Shown: positions 9,374 to 20,002, counted from the stretch's first letter. The stretch is DNA of 64,000 nt from Candidatus Competibacteraceae bacterium (GCA_016699715.1 CP065007.1:1736001-1800000), one strand, 5' to 3'. Program-made: numbers and translations. Notes: generated from the letters alone by a model not told the origin.

Positions 9374-9388
9374 GCAGCAATCGTGCCA
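9374..9388 (-). promoter_or_regulatory. Sigma-54 promoter of the rnf operon
   Basis: On the minus strand TGGCACG-ATTG-CTGC gives GG-N10-GC, the -24/-12 pattern of sigma-54 promoters; the -24 half is a perfect consensus and the -12 half has C for the first T, as in some nifH promoters. Transcription would start near 9362, just ahead of the rnfA ribosome-binding site. A NifA site lies 80 bp further upstream. Confidence 0.85.
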
Positions 9389-9467
9389 ACCGGATCGAAC
9401 GTATGCCATTCCCTAGGCGTTCAATGCCTTGCCGATCTCGATTCTCCCCGGCCGATCGCGGCAAGAT

Positions 9468-9483
9468 TGTGAGGTTCGCGACA
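9468..9483. promoter_or_regulatory. NifA upstream activator site between rnfA and nifL
   Basis: TGT-GAGGTTCGCG-ACA matches the NifA site TGT-N10-ACA exactly. It is the only exact copy I found in this intergenic region and sits between two divergent sigma-54 promoters, at about -113 relative to rnfA and about -166 relative to nifL. One NifA site may serve both. Confidence 0.85.
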
Positions 9484-9615
9484 ATAACGGAGGAAAACGA
9501 GGTGCGCTTGTCATGAATGCCGCATTGCGGATGAAAAGAGGCGGATGGCGGATCGAGGCGAATCCCTCCGTCGCTTCGCCTCATGCGCGATCCTCACCTT
9601 TCACACCCCTTATAC

Positions 9616-9630
9616 TGGCCATGAACTTGC
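9616..9630 (+). promoter_or_regulatory. Sigma-54 promoter of nifLA
   Basis: TGGC-CATGAAC-TTGC followed by A fits TGGCACG-N4-TTGC(A/T) at both invariant dinucleotides (GG at 9617-9618, GC at 9629-9630, ten bases between). The predicted start is near 9642, about 20 nt before the nifL start codon. It implies NtrC or NifA activation of the regulatory operon. Confidence 0.85.
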
Positions 9631-9662
9631 ATACCATTTTTCAATGGTTTTAGCCTCCCACA

Positions 9663-11251
9663 ATGCCGAGTACACCCATGGCCCAGAACGATCAGAGAAC
9701 ATTCGGCTATCTCTCCGCCCAAGGCGACCCGAAGGCGATGCAATCCGCCGCCGAAACCCTGCCGCCCTGGGTGTTCGCCAAGGTGGTGGACAATCTAACC
9801 ATCGCGGTCTGCCTCACCGACACCGACGCCAACATCCTCTACGTCAACCCGGCCTTCACCGAAGTCACCGGCTATGCCGCCAACGAGGTTATCGGTCAAA
9901 ACACCGCCATGCTCTCCGACCGCTGCACGCCGGCCCGGGTCTACGATCAACTATGGCGGCAAATCAAGCGCGGCAAACCCTGGACCGGGCTGCTGGTCAA
10001 CCGCCGCAAGCGCTCCACCGTCTATCTGGCGGAACTGACCGTCATCCCGATCCAGGACCTCCGGGCGGAAACCGCCTGCTTCCTCGGCATTCATCGCGAC
10101 GTGACCGCCATGCACCATCTGGAACAACAGGTGCACTATCAAAAGGCGTTGATCGAATCGATGGTGGATGCCGCCCCAGCGGTCATCGCCCTACTGGACG
10201 AGAACGGGCGGGTCATCCTCGACAACCACGAATACAAAAAGCTGGTCGGTGACCTGCGGGTGCGGGAACCGGCGGCGGAATTTCTGCGCGCCCTGCGGGA
10301 AACCCTGGGCGAAACCTTTCCGTGGGGCGCGAACGCCGAGCACGGCTTTCGCGATCGGGAGGTCAGCTTCGATCCGGGCGGCAAGGGGCAACCGCGCTGG
10401 TTTTCCTGCTCGGGCGTGTGGTTCCGCGAACAGGACAGCAGCGCCGCCACCTTCTTCAAGCCGGTGCGGCAGACCTATCTGCTGCTCATGGCCAACGAAA
10501 TCACCGCGCTCAAGCGCCAGCAGGAAGCAGTGGGCATGAACGCCATGCGCGCCCTGCTGGCCGAGCAGGAACGGGTGCGCAGCATGCGCGAGGCGCTGCA
10601 AGCCGCCATCTTCCAGATGCAGGGACCGATGAACCTGATCTCCGCCGCCCGCGACCTGTTGGAACGACGTGGCGCCCAGGCCGATCCCGCCCTGCGCCAC
10701 GCCCTGAATCAGGCCGCCACGACCGGTCAAACGGCGCTGGAGCGGCTGCGGGCGCTGGTACCGGCGGTGCCACCGGAAGCGGCGGCGCCGGTCAACATCA
10801 ATCAGTTGCTGCGCGAGGTACTGGAACTGTGCAAGCAGCGCCTGCTGGCCGGCGGCACCGTCGTCGACTGGAAACCCGCGCCGATGCTACCCGCCGTCAC
10901 CGCGCGGGTCAGCCGCCTGCGCGGCATGTTCAAGCAGTTGATCGACAACGCCCTGGACGCCATGGACAGCAATCGTCAGCAACCGCGCGAACTGCGCATC
11001 ACCACCGCCACTCAGGAACAGGCGGTATCGGTGGTGATCGAGGACACCGGCCCCGGCGTGGCCACGGACTTGCAATGGCGAATTTTCGAGCCGTTCTTCA
11101 CCACCAAGCGCGCCGCCACCCATGTTGGCCTGGGCCTGGCCATGGTCCAGGAGGTGGTCAACGAGCAGCGCGGCATGATTACCCTCGATCCCGACTACAA
11201 CGCGGGCTGCCGCTGGCAAGTCTTGCTGCCCATCAAATACGAGGATGATTC

Positions 11252-11255
<4 letters not shown>
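9663..11255 (+). CDS. nifL: Nitrogen fixation negative regulator NifL
   Basis: A 530-residue redox- and nitrogen-sensing anti-activator that binds NifA when oxygen or fixed nitrogen is present. PAS1 (about residues 40-140; NILYVNPAFTEVTGY) should hold FAD, and a second PAS follows at about 155-270. A central coiled region carries a degenerate H-box (FQMQGPMNLISAARD) with no phosphorylatable histidine, consistent with NifL not being a true kinase. A GHKL ATP-binding domain follows (QLIDNALDAM, EDTGPGV, GLGLAMVQEVV). nifA overlaps its stop codon, so the two are translationally coupled. The start lacks a good Shine-Dalgarno; an ATG five codons later is an alternative. Confidence 0.95.
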
Positions 11256-12817
<1,562 letters not shown>

Positions 12818-12893
12818 CCACAAATTGTATTTTTCTACATTTAAAACAATAGATTATCTTCATCTGAACTAAAGAAATAGCCGGCTGCCTCCC

Positions 12894-13817
12894 TCAAGCC
12901 AAGGGATGGTAGCCTTCCTGCCCCACCGCGGGCGCAATGTCCTGTTTCAGACCGGCCCGGGAACCCCGCTCCGGCTTGGCCAGTGGACCCAGGCTATGCA
13001 AATAGTCCTCGGGAAACCCACTTCCCCGCTGATAGATCGGAAAATCCACCGGCCGATCGCGGAAGCTCTTCAGGGGTTGCCCCAGACCGCGGATGCCGAC
13101 TTCGCGCTCGCGCCGCACCCGATCCAGATTGATTTCCACGGGGATGGTTTCTTCCCCGCCGCCCGCCGTGTGAATGACGTAGCCGGACGGCCCGACAATA
13201 ATGGAAGAACCGACCCCACCGTCACCCACCCCGTTGATGTCGAAAAAGTAGCACTGGTTGGTCACGGCGGTGGCGCGAGCGATCGACAATTCGACTTCCC
13301 GGTCGATGGTATCGGTCATGGAGGGATGCAGAATCACTTCCGCGCCCATGGCGGCCAAGGTGCGGGAGGTCTCCGGGAACCACATGTCGTAACAGATGGA
13401 GACGCCGAACCGCCCCACTTCGGGAACGTCGAAGATCAGAAACTCTTTCCCCGCTTCCACATGGTTCTCGTAGGGGCGAAACGGGAACATTTTGCGATAG
13501 CGTCCGACCACCTGCCCGTGGGGATCGATGACGCTGGCCGTGTTATAGATGTGTTCGCCCACCAGTTCGAACATCGAGCCGGGAATCAGCCAGATTTTAT
13601 GATGGGCCGCCATCTGGCAAAACGTAGCCTCGGCCGGACCCGGCATCGGCTGGGCGTGCCCCGGCAGCGGTCCAAACGGCGCCAACTCACTGAACACCAC
13701 CATCTGTACCCAGGGAAACCGGGTCATGAGCAAGTCGAGCCGGTGCCCCATGGCACTGATGTTGTCATGCAAGGCCGAAACGTGCATTTGGATGGCGGCG
13801 ATGGCAAACGGGGTCAT
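12894..13817 (-). CDS. Carbon-nitrogen hydrolase (nitrilase superfamily)
   Basis: A 307-residue amidase or nitrilase-fold enzyme hydrolysing a C-N bond of an amide or carbamoyl substrate. The catalytic triad is visible: Glu in FSELAPFG, Lys in YRKMFPF and Cys in SICYDMWFPE. It lies 75 nt downstream of gabT on the same strand, suggesting an amide or polyamine substrate feeding GABA catabolism, which is inference. I chose the ATG at 13817, with AAGG upstream, over a GTG at 13847. It is convergent with nifA. Confidence 0.85.
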   Translation of the reverse strand: MTPFAIAAIQMHVSALHDNISAMGHRLDLLMTRFPWVQMVVFSELAPFGPLPGHAQPMPGPAEATFCQMAAHHKIWLIPGSMFELVGEHIYNTASVIDPHGQVVGRYRKMFPFRPYENHVEAGKEFLIFDVPEVGRFGVSICYDMWFPETSRTLAAMGAEVILHPSMTDTIDREVELSIARATAVTNQCYFFDINGVGDGGVGSSIIVGPSGYVIHTAGGGEETIPVEINLDRVRREREVGIRGLGQPLKSFRDRPVDFPIYQRGSGFPEDYLHSLGPLAKPERGSRAGLKQDIAPAVGQEGYHPLA

Positions 13818-13892
13818 GAGCAAGTTACCTTTGGTTGTAATGCGCACCCTCGCGGTCGGCGACTGGGCCGAACCGTCGAGGGCGGTTCAGGT

Positions 13893-15182
13893 TCAGGCCA
13901 CTTCCAGCGTCAGCGACTCCAGGCATTGTTCGATAATCGTCAAGCCTTCGTCCACCAGTGCATCGGATGCGGTCAGCGGCACCAGGATGCGCACGACGTT
14001 AGCGTACATGCCACAGGACAGCAGGATCAGGCCGCGCTCGGCCGCCTGGGTCACCAGCGCCCGGGTCAGTTCGGGGTCGGGCACCCGGCGCTCCTCGTCC
14101 TTGAAAAATTCCATCGCCACCATGGCGCCCAGGCCGCGCACATCGCCGATGCGGGTCACGCGGTCGGCCAGTTTTTTGAGCCGGGCCTGGATCGTTTCGC
14201 CCAACCGCAGGCTGCGTTCCAGCAGGCCCTCGCGCTCGATGATATCCAACACCGCCAGCGCCGCCGCGCAGGCCGGTGGGCTGCCGGCGTAGGTGCCGCC
14301 CAAACCGCCGGGGCCGACGCTGTCCATGACCTCGGCGCGGCCGACCACCGCCGAGAGCGGAAACCCGCCGGCCAGACTTTTGGCCATGGTGATCAGATCG
14401 GGCACCACCCCGCTATGCTCGATGGCAAAGAATTTGCCCGTGCGCGCCGCGCCGGTCTGGATTTCATCGGCGATCAGCAGAATGCCGTGCTGGTCGCAAA
14501 GCTGGCGCAAGCGCTTGAGGAATTCCGGCGGCGCGATGTAAAAACCGCCCTCCCCCTGCACCGGTTCGATGATGATGGCCGCCACCCGCTCCGGTTCCAC
14601 GTCCACTTTAAAGAAATACTCCAGCATCCCCAGCGACTGATCGACGCTGACCCCGTGCAGGGCATTGGGAAACGGTGCGTGGTAAATCTCGCCGGGGAAA
14701 GGACCGAAGCCGGTCTTGTAGGCCGGCACCTTGCCGGTCAGGCCCAACGCCAGCATCGTCCGGCCGTGGAAACCCCCGCTAAAGGCGATGACGGCCGAGC
14801 GCTTGGTATAAAAGCGGGCCATCTTGACGGCGTTTTCCACCGCCTCGGCACCGGTGGTCAACAGCAGCGTTTTGTTCGGTCCCCGACCCGGCGCCAAGGC
14901 GTTAAGCCGCTCGGCCAGCGCCACATAAGGTTCATAGCTCATGACCTGAAAGCAGGTATGGGTATAGCGCTGCATTTGCGCCTCGACCGCCGCCATCACC
15001 TGAGGATGGCGATGACCGGTATTGAGCACGGCGATGCCGCCGGCAAAATCGATATAGCGCTTACCTTCCACATCCCAGATCTCGGCGTTCTCGGCGCGCG
15101 CGGCGGCGATGGGATGGATGCTGGATACGCCTCGGGCGACGGCTTGCACGCGGCGCGACAATAGCTCGGCGTTGGTGGTCAT
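13893..15182 (-). CDS. gabT: 4-aminobutyrate aminotransferase
   Basis: A 429-residue class III PLP aminotransferase converting GABA and 2-oxoglutarate to succinate semialdehyde and glutamate. Motifs seen are TTGAEAVENAVKMAR (phosphate-binding), FSGGFHGRT, the cofactor aspartate in LLIADEIQTG, and the PLP lysine in ITMAKSLAGG. The ATG at 15182 has GGAG at the right distance; TTG and ATG codons slightly upstream do not. It follows gabD by 48 nt in the same direction, and the product of one is the substrate of the other. Confidence 0.93.
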   Translation of the reverse strand: MTTNAELLSRRVQAVARGVSSIHPIAAARAENAEIWDVEGKRYIDFAGGIAVLNTGHRHPQVMAAVEAQMQRYTHTCFQVMSYEPYVALAERLNALAPGRGPNKTLLLTTGAEAVENAVKMARFYTKRSAVIAFSGGFHGRTMLALGLTGKVPAYKTGFGPFPGEIYHAPFPNALHGVSVDQSLGMLEYFFKVDVEPERVAAIIIEPVQGEGGFYIAPPEFLKRLRQLCDQHGILLIADEIQTGAARTGKFFAIEHSGVVPDLITMAKSLAGGFPLSAVVGRAEVMDSVGPGGLGGTYAGSPPACAAALAVLDIIEREGLLERSLRLGETIQARLKKLADRVTRIGDVRGLGAMVAMEFFKDEERRVPDPELTRALVTQAAERGLILLSCGMYANVVRILVPLTASDALVDEGLTIIEQCLESLTLEVA

Positions 15183-15230
15183 GGTTCGGTACTCCATCGG
15201 CAAAGGGAAACAGGGTTGGGAGCCAGCGGC

Positions 15231-16691
15231 TTAGCGGTCGATACCGCCCATGCACAGGTATTTGATTTCCAAATACTCTTCGATGCCGTACTTGGAGCCC
15301 TCACGGCCGAGGCCGGATTCCTTCATGCCGCCGAAGGGCGCGATTTCGGTGGAAATGAGCCCGGTGTTGATGCCGACCATGCCGTATTCCAAAGCCTCGC
15401 CAACCCGCCAGATCCGGCCGATATCGCGGCTATAGAAGTAGGAAGCCAGGCCGAACTCGGTGTCGTTGGCCATGCGGATGGCCTCCTGCTCGGTCGAGAA
15501 ACGGAACAGCGGCGCCACCGGGCCGAAGGTTTCTTCCCGCGCCACCGCCATCTCCGGGGTCACCTGCGTCAGGATCGTGGGCTGGAAGAAAGTCCCGCCG
15601 AGTTCGTGCCGCTGACCACCCAGCACGATACGGGCACCCTTGCTCACGGCATCGGCAATGTGCTCCTCCACTTTCGCCACGGCGGCCTCATCGATCAGCG
15701 GTCCCTGGGTGACGCCGGACTCCAGACCATTACCCACCTTGAGTTGGGCCGCCACCGCCCGGCTCAGCTTGTCGGCGAAAGCGTCGTAGACGCCATCCTG
15801 CACCAGCAGGCGGTTGGCGCAAACACAGGTCTGACCGGCGTTGCGGTATTTGGAGATGATCGCGCCTTCCACGGCGGCATCCAGATCGGCGTCGTCGAAC
15901 ACGATGAAAGGCGCATTGCCGCCCAGTTCCAGCGACAGCTTTTTCATGGTGCCGGCGCATTCCCGCATGAGCTGCTTGCCGATAGCCGTGGAGCCGGTGA
16001 AGCTGAGCTTGCGGATCGTGGGGTTGGCGGTGAGTTCGGCGCCGATGACCTGTGCGGAACCGGTGACCGCGTTCAGTACCCCCGCCGGCACGCCGGCCCG
16101 CTCCGCCAGCTCACACAGCGCCAGCGCCGAGAACGGCGTCTGCGAGGCGGGTTTGACCACCATGGTGCAGCCAGCGGCCAGCGCGGCGCCGGCCTTGCGG
16201 GTGATCATGGCGGCGGGAAAATTCCAGGGAGTGATGGCCGCGCAGACGCCGATCGGTTCCTTGACGACGACGATGCGCTTGTCGGCCTGATGCGGAGGAA
16301 TGACGTCGCCGTAAACCCGCTTGGCTTCTTCGGCGAACCATTCGATGAAGGAGGCCGCGTAAGCGATCTCGCCGCGCGCTTCCGTCAATGGCTTGCCCTG
16401 TTCCAGCGTCATCAGTACGGCCAGATCCTCCTGATGCTCCAGCATCAGGTTGAACCAGCGACGCAGGATGGCGGAACGCTCCTTGGCGGTTCGCGCCCGC
16501 CAACCGGCGAGAGCGTCCCGGGCCGCCGCGATGGCCCGGCCGACCTCGGCGGCTCCCAGCCTGGGCACGCTGCCGAGCGTTTCACCCGTGGCCGGATTGC
16601 TCACCGGAAAAGTTTCCCTGTTATCGGCATCCATCCAGGCACCGCCGATATAACACTGTTGATGAAACAGGCGAGGGTCTTTCAGATGCAT
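15231..16691 (-). CDS. gabD: Succinate-semialdehyde dehydrogenase
   Basis: A 486-residue NAD(P)+ aldehyde dehydrogenase oxidising succinate semialdehyde to succinate. It shows TPWNFPAAMITRK (coenzyme site), the catalytic Glu in LELGGNAPF and catalytic Cys in NAGQTCVCANR; the second Cys two residues later is a GabD hallmark. The N-terminus MHLKDPRLF matches GabD, and GGAG lies 6 nt before the ATG at 16691. It is first in the gabD-gabT unit, divergent from a cupin regulator. Confidence 0.94.
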   Translation of the reverse strand: MHLKDPRLFHQQCYIGGAWMDADNRETFPVSNPATGETLGSVPRLGAAEVGRAIAAARDALAGWRARTAKERSAILRRWFNLMLEHQEDLAVLMTLEQGKPLTEARGEIAYAASFIEWFAEEAKRVYGDVIPPHQADKRIVVVKEPIGVCAAITPWNFPAAMITRKAGAALAAGCTMVVKPASQTPFSALALCELAERAGVPAGVLNAVTGSAQVIGAELTANPTIRKLSFTGSTAIGKQLMRECAGTMKKLSLELGGNAPFIVFDDADLDAAVEGAIISKYRNAGQTCVCANRLLVQDGVYDAFADKLSRAVAAQLKVGNGLESGVTQGPLIDEAAVAKVEEHIADAVSKGARIVLGGQRHELGGTFFQPTILTQVTPEMAVAREETFGPVAPLFRFSTEQEAIRMANDTEFGLASYFYSRDIGRIWRVGEALEYGMVGINTGLISTEIAPFGGMKESGLGREGSKYGIEEYLEIKYLCMGGIDR

Positions 16692-16799
16692 GAGGAACTC
16701 CATCGGTTCGCGGAAGGCCGCCGCTCAGCACTCTGGCTGGAAAAGCAGCGTCTGACCGTCATCTGGATAGCTTGAATTTGTAAACGCAAGCCTAGCATC

Positions 16800-16900
16800 G
16801 TTTAAAAAAATAAACAATAATCGATCAAGATGATCTCTTGAAAGTGAAAAATTTATCCATAAATATAAATTTTATATTTTATATCAATAATATATTGATA
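16800..16900. promoter_or_regulatory. Operator-rich divergent promoter region of the gab cluster
   Basis: Three inverted repeats lie in the AT-rich gap between gabD and its regulator: GTTTA-N6-TAAAC (16800-16815), TCAAGA-N5-TCTTGA (16825-16841) and TATCAATA-N3-TATTGATA (16882-16900). Any of them could bind the adjacent PuuR-like repressor; the last lies closest to the regulator's own start. No clean -35/-10 pair could be assigned. Confidence 0.45.
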
Positions 16901-16948
16901 ATTTGATCGGCCAGTATTCCGATGACCAACAGCCTAAGGAAGTTTAAT

Positions 16949-17545
16949 ATGTCGAACATTCATGAGCAGCTCGTCGATAGCCTGAGCGATGCGGAACCAG
17001 GGTTCGATCTGGGCACCCGCCTGCGGGCCGTGCGCGAGCAGTATGGTCTGTCGCAACGCGAATTGGCTCGCCGCGCCGGGGTCACCAACGGCACCATTTC
17101 CCTGATCGAACAAAATAAGAACAGCCCGTCGGTGGCGTCTCTAAAGAAAGTGCTGGATGGTATTCCGCTGTCGCTGAGCGAGTTTTTTAGCTTGGAGCCG
17201 CCTTCTCAGGACCCGATTTTTTTCAAGGCACACGAGTTACTGGAGCTGGCCAAGGGAGCGATTTCCTTTCGTCAGGTCGGCAGGAATCTGCGCCACCGTA
17301 AATTGCAGATCCTGCATGAACGCTATGCGCCCGGCGCCGACACCGGCAAGCTCATGTTGCAACATGATGGCGAGGAAGGCGGCATTGTGCTGCGAGGGCG
17401 GATCGAGATCATGGTGGGCGACCAGCGCCGCGTGCTGGAAGCAGAAGATGCCTACTACTTCGACAGTCGCCAACCGCACCGCTTTCGCAACGTGGGTGAT
17501 CAGGAGTGCGAGTTGATCAGCGTATGTACGCCACCCTCATTTTGA
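16949..17545 (+). CDS. XRE-cupin transcriptional regulator, PuuR-like
   Basis: A 198-residue regulator with an N-terminal Cro/CI helix-turn-helix (about residues 20-75; LSQRELARRAGVTNGTISLIEQ) and a C-terminal cupin ligand-binding domain (EGGIVLRGRIEIMVGDQ, DAYYFDSRQPHRF). This is the architecture of PuuR, the repressor of putrescine and GABA catabolism. The divergent placement next to gabD/gabT supports control of that unit. The ATG at 16949 with AAGGAAG upstream is preferred over the ATG at 16922. Confidence 0.85.
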   Translation: MSNIHEQLVDSLSDAEPGFDLGTRLRAVREQYGLSQRELARRAGVTNGTISLIEQNKNSPSVASLKKVLDGIPLSLSEFFSLEPPSQDPIFFKAHELLELAKGAISFRQVGRNLRHRKLQILHERYAPGADTGKLMLQHDGEEGGIVLRGRIEIMVGDQRRVLEAEDAYYFDSRQPHRFRNVGDQECELISVCTPPSF

Positions 17546-17666
17546 ATCGATCAAGGACGTTGCACTGATCGGTACCGGAGCGGACGAACGCCTGATCGCG
17601 CGAAGTGGCGGGCGTGCCGGTTGGCGGATCGTCCATGGAACCTGATTTTGAGCTGATAAATTGCAT

Positions 17667-18725
17667 TTATCTCTCACTTGAAATATCGATCACCAGCTTT
17701 CCGACATGTTGCTTTGTTTCGAATTGTTTTTGCGCTTCGGGAACCTGGGATAGAGGAAAAGCACTGGCAACGATGGGAGTGATTTCACTGGCTTCAATTC
17801 GCCTGACCAGGTTTTGAAAAACACCTTCGTTGAGAACAGTACAGCCAAATAAACTGAGATCTTTCAGGTAAAGCGTTCTGACATCCAACTCCACGAGCGG
17901 ACCGGCAATTGCGCCAGAAACGGCATACCGTCCAAAGGGCTTAAGCACCTCCAATAGATCAGGCCACTGCTTGCCTGCCACCAAGTCGATCACGATATCA
18001 ATACTATTTTTTCCAAGCTCTTGAACAAGATTGGCATTTCTTGCCAGTGTACGCTCAGCTCCAAGACTCAATATCTTGTCTGACTTGGACGGTGTGGTAA
18101 TACCAAGAACTCGTGCTCCCCTTGCCTTGGCAAGTTGAATGACAGCAGAACCCACACCGCCTGACGCCCCGGTTACCAAGACAACTTCATTGCCGATAAC
18201 GCTGGCTCGGGTCAGAAGATTTTCGGCTGTGGAATAGGAGCAAGGAAAGGATGCGAGTTCAACATCGCTGAACTTGCTATTGATTTTATGGGCATGCCTG
18301 GCTGCAACAACGGTGTATTCAGCGAAACCACCGTCGATTTCGGAACCGAAGTACCAGGGTTGATCCAAGACCTTACCTCCCGCTTCCAAAATACATGGCT
18401 CAACCAGTACCCTTTGATTCAGGAGACCACGATCAACTTGCTCTCCAACGGCAACGACTCTGCCACAAACATCGGCACCTTGGATTCTGGGAAATTGAAT
18501 CGCATTTCCTGACCAACCTGCGTCACTACTGTTTCCGTTTGATTTTGAATACCATCCAAGTCGTGTATTGAGATCAGTATTGTTAACACCGGCCGCGCTC
18601 ACTTTTATCAGTACGTCGCGAGGCCCAAAAGCAGGCACGGGAATATCGTCGCGGAACACCAGCTTATCCAAGCCACCATGCCCTGTTAGCTGGACGCCTC
18701 TCATTACATTGGGTATGTCGTTCAT
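17667..18725 (-). CDS. Zinc-free MDR alcohol dehydrogenase / quinone oxidoreductase-like protein
   Basis: A 352-residue medium-chain reductase of the quinone oxidoreductase type. It has an N-terminal GroES-like fold (PAFGPRDVLIKVSAAGVNNTD, GADVCGRVVAVGEQV) and a Rossmann domain with VTGASGGVGSAVIQLAKARGA that binds NAD(P)H. Structural zinc cysteines are lacking, so a reductase of activated double bonds or quinones is likely; the substrate is unknown. It is the last gene of the integron array, at lower GC than the gab genes, and I found no attC downstream. Confidence 0.85.
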   Translation of the reverse strand: MNDIPNVMRGVQLTGHGGLDKLVFRDDIPVPAFGPRDVLIKVSAAGVNNTDLNTRLGWYSKSNGNSSDAGWSGNAIQFPRIQGADVCGRVVAVGEQVDRGLLNQRVLVEPCILEAGGKVLDQPWYFGSEIDGGFAEYTVVAARHAHKINSKFSDVELASFPCSYSTAENLLTRASVIGNEVVLVTGASGGVGSAVIQLAKARGARVLGITTPSKSDKILSLGAERTLARNANLVQELGKNSIDIVIDLVAGKQWPDLLEVLKPFGRYAVSGAIAGPLVELDVRTLYLKDLSLFGCTVLNEGVFQNLVRRIEASEITPIVASAFPLSQVPEAQKQFETKQHVGKLVIDISSER

Positions 18726-18741
18726 AATAGTTTACGTTTGA

Positions 18742-18804
18742 GCATTAAGGTTTATGCCAAACAGGCACCATGCCACGGGCTCCCGTTTGAGCGAAAGGTT
18801 AGGC
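18742..18804 (-). other. attC site (63 bp) after the small membrane-protein gene
   Basis: On the minus strand it opens with GCCTAAC and closes near TTAATGC, and the interior folds through CAAACGGG and CCTGTTTG. The right-hand core has C instead of G before TTAATGC, so the crossover base is degenerate. It separates the membrane-protein cassette from the MDR cassette. Confidence 0.6.
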
Positions 18805-18910
18805 ATCGCCGCAGGTCGATGCCCGGCGCATACCACGAAGCGCGGATGTGCTTCCGATTTGTCAGGCCCGCGCCCGCGGCTTGTCGGTATTGTGAGTTCA
18901 CAAACCTGCA

Positions 18911-19267
18911 TTACCGCGACTCGTTGGCACCAGGATTCACACCTTCTCTTCGAAGAAGCTCAATCAATCTGCGTTCGTTGGAGAATGCCGCAAATGCCAG
19001 CAATACAACGGCACTGGCAAATGCAAGAAAAACCAGCATCACCATAGGCAACATAACCGCCATAAGGACCACCGTTGATTCGGGCAGCGTGCCTTTCTCA
19101 AGGCCAACCTCAACAACCCAAGGATTGATCAGATACGGCACCTTGAGCCATAACCAGAAGGCAAACGTAGCAAGCACGAACAAAACGCCAAAACCGAATA
19201 CTGGCCAATGCTTCGTAAGCCTTTCTCGCTTTTCGACGAATAGTGATTCTTCTGGGGACAGGCTCAT
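18911..19267 (-). CDS. Small two-helix membrane protein, integron cassette
   Basis: A 118-residue protein of unknown function. Two strongly hydrophobic segments (about residues 23-43 and 66-93) are joined by a short external loop, with charged ends (SLSPEESLFVEKRERL; ERRLIELLRREG). The ATG at 19267 follows GGAAAG. It fills one cassette between two attC sites. About 105 bp separate its stop from attC and hold nothing recognisable. Confidence 0.65.
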   Translation of the reverse strand: MSLSPEESLFVEKRERLTKHWPVFGFGVLFVLATFAFWLWLKVPYLINPWVVEVGLEKGTLPESTVVLMAVMLPMVMLVFLAFASAVVLLAFAAFSNERRLIELLRREGVNPGANESR

Positions 19268-19280
19268 AACGCTTTCCCTG

Positions 19281-19400
19281 GCCTAACGACAGCGATCAGC
19301 CGCAGCCAACTTGGAACGGTTTTTTGTGCAAAAATGGAGCACAGCGGAATGCACAAAAAACCGTGGAGAGTTGGACGTCGGCTGCATTGCCTTGTTATGG
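19281..19400 (-). other. attC site (120 bp) after the DUF4160/DUF2442 cassette
   Basis: It starts GCCTAAC and ends GTTATGG on the plus strand. The interior is a long imperfect hairpin whose core is a perfect 15-bp stem (ACGGTTTTTTGTGCA with its complement), flanked by CCAAC/GTTGG and CAGCCG/CGGCTG pairs. The stop codon of the DUF2442 gene is formed inside the site, as is common for cassettes. Confidence 0.9.
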
Positions 19401-19643
19401 CAATGACAAGCCATGACGCCACAACTCATATTCACTGATATCAATTTCGCTGTTCCACACTACCGCGTAGCCACCCTTTTCTACCTTCACAGCCTTAAAT
19501 AAAGCCGGATCCCTAAGCGGGGCGAACATTTCTTTACTTAATAGTGGAGTAACATCATATTTTCTTTTTTCATTATTATCGAATTCAACCAATAGCGTAT
19601 TTTCATCGACTGCTTTTGCTGAAACGATTCTTGGATATTCCAC
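19395..19643 (-). CDS. DUF2442 domain protein
   Basis: An 82-residue protein of the DUF2442 family (KAVDENTLLVEFDNNEKRKYDVTP, ISEYELWRHG). Such proteins are regularly paired with DUF4160 proteins and are suspected antitoxin-like partners, but the function is not established. It begins with GTG at 19643, preceded by GGAG, 3 nt after the DUF4160 stop. Both genes share one cassette; the stop lies inside attC. Confidence 0.85.
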   Translation of the reverse strand: MEYPRIVSAKAVDENTLLVEFDNNEKRKYDVTPLLSKEMFAPLRDPALFKAVKVEKGGYAVVWNSEIDISEYELWRHGLSLP

Positions 19644-19646
19644 GAT

Positions 19647-19895
19647 TTACTCCAACGGGGGCAGCTTGTGAAACTCTTGGCTATTCCACATTTTTTTCAT
19701 TTCGTCTCGGTTAATTGTAGCCCATTCAATCACGAGTTTTTTGGCCCTATTCGGTAGATCTCCTTCCATCATTTCAAGGGTATCAATATTGAATAGGCCA
19801 ATATGCTCTCCGTAGACTGCGTGAAAATGCGGCGGCGGATGATCCCCGAAGAAGAGCTTTATTACTATTCCGTAAAATCTCGCTATTTCTGGCAT
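19647..19895 (-). CDS. DUF4160 domain protein
   Basis: An 82-residue protein with the DUF4160 signature FFGDHPPPHFHAVYG near the N-terminus. The family is nearly always next to DUF2442 and is abundant in mobile cassettes, which suggests a two-gene module such as a toxin-antitoxin pair; this is inference from context. It is first of the two-gene cassette whose entry point is the intron-interrupted attC to the right. Confidence 0.85.
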   Translation of the reverse strand: MPEIARFYGIVIKLFFGDHPPPHFHAVYGEHIGLFNIDTLEMMEGDLPNRAKKLVIEWATINRDEMKKMWNSQEFHKLPPLE

Positions 19896-20002
19896 ATCCT
19901 CACTCTGATCGAATTTACGAACTTTTGGGCCATAACGTCAGAGCTCAGCCGCAGGCTTGCCGGAGAAAAGCGGAGGCAAGACCGTCGGTTGGAGCGACTT
20001 GT

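Noticed and set aside
8760..9584. A longer RnfA starting at 9584
   Set aside because: It would extend through the sigma-54 promoter and NifA site; the ATG at 9341 gives the family N-terminus.
12906..15164. 752-codon plus-strand ORF opposite gabT and the nitrilase
   Set aside because: It is a GC-rich antisense shadow of two well-defined enzymes; the translation is His/Gln/Gly-rich without domain motifs.
17546..17666. attC after the MDR oxidoreductase
   Set aside because: No RYYYAAC/GTTRRRY pair and no hairpin could be found in this gap, so the distal end of the array is left undefined.
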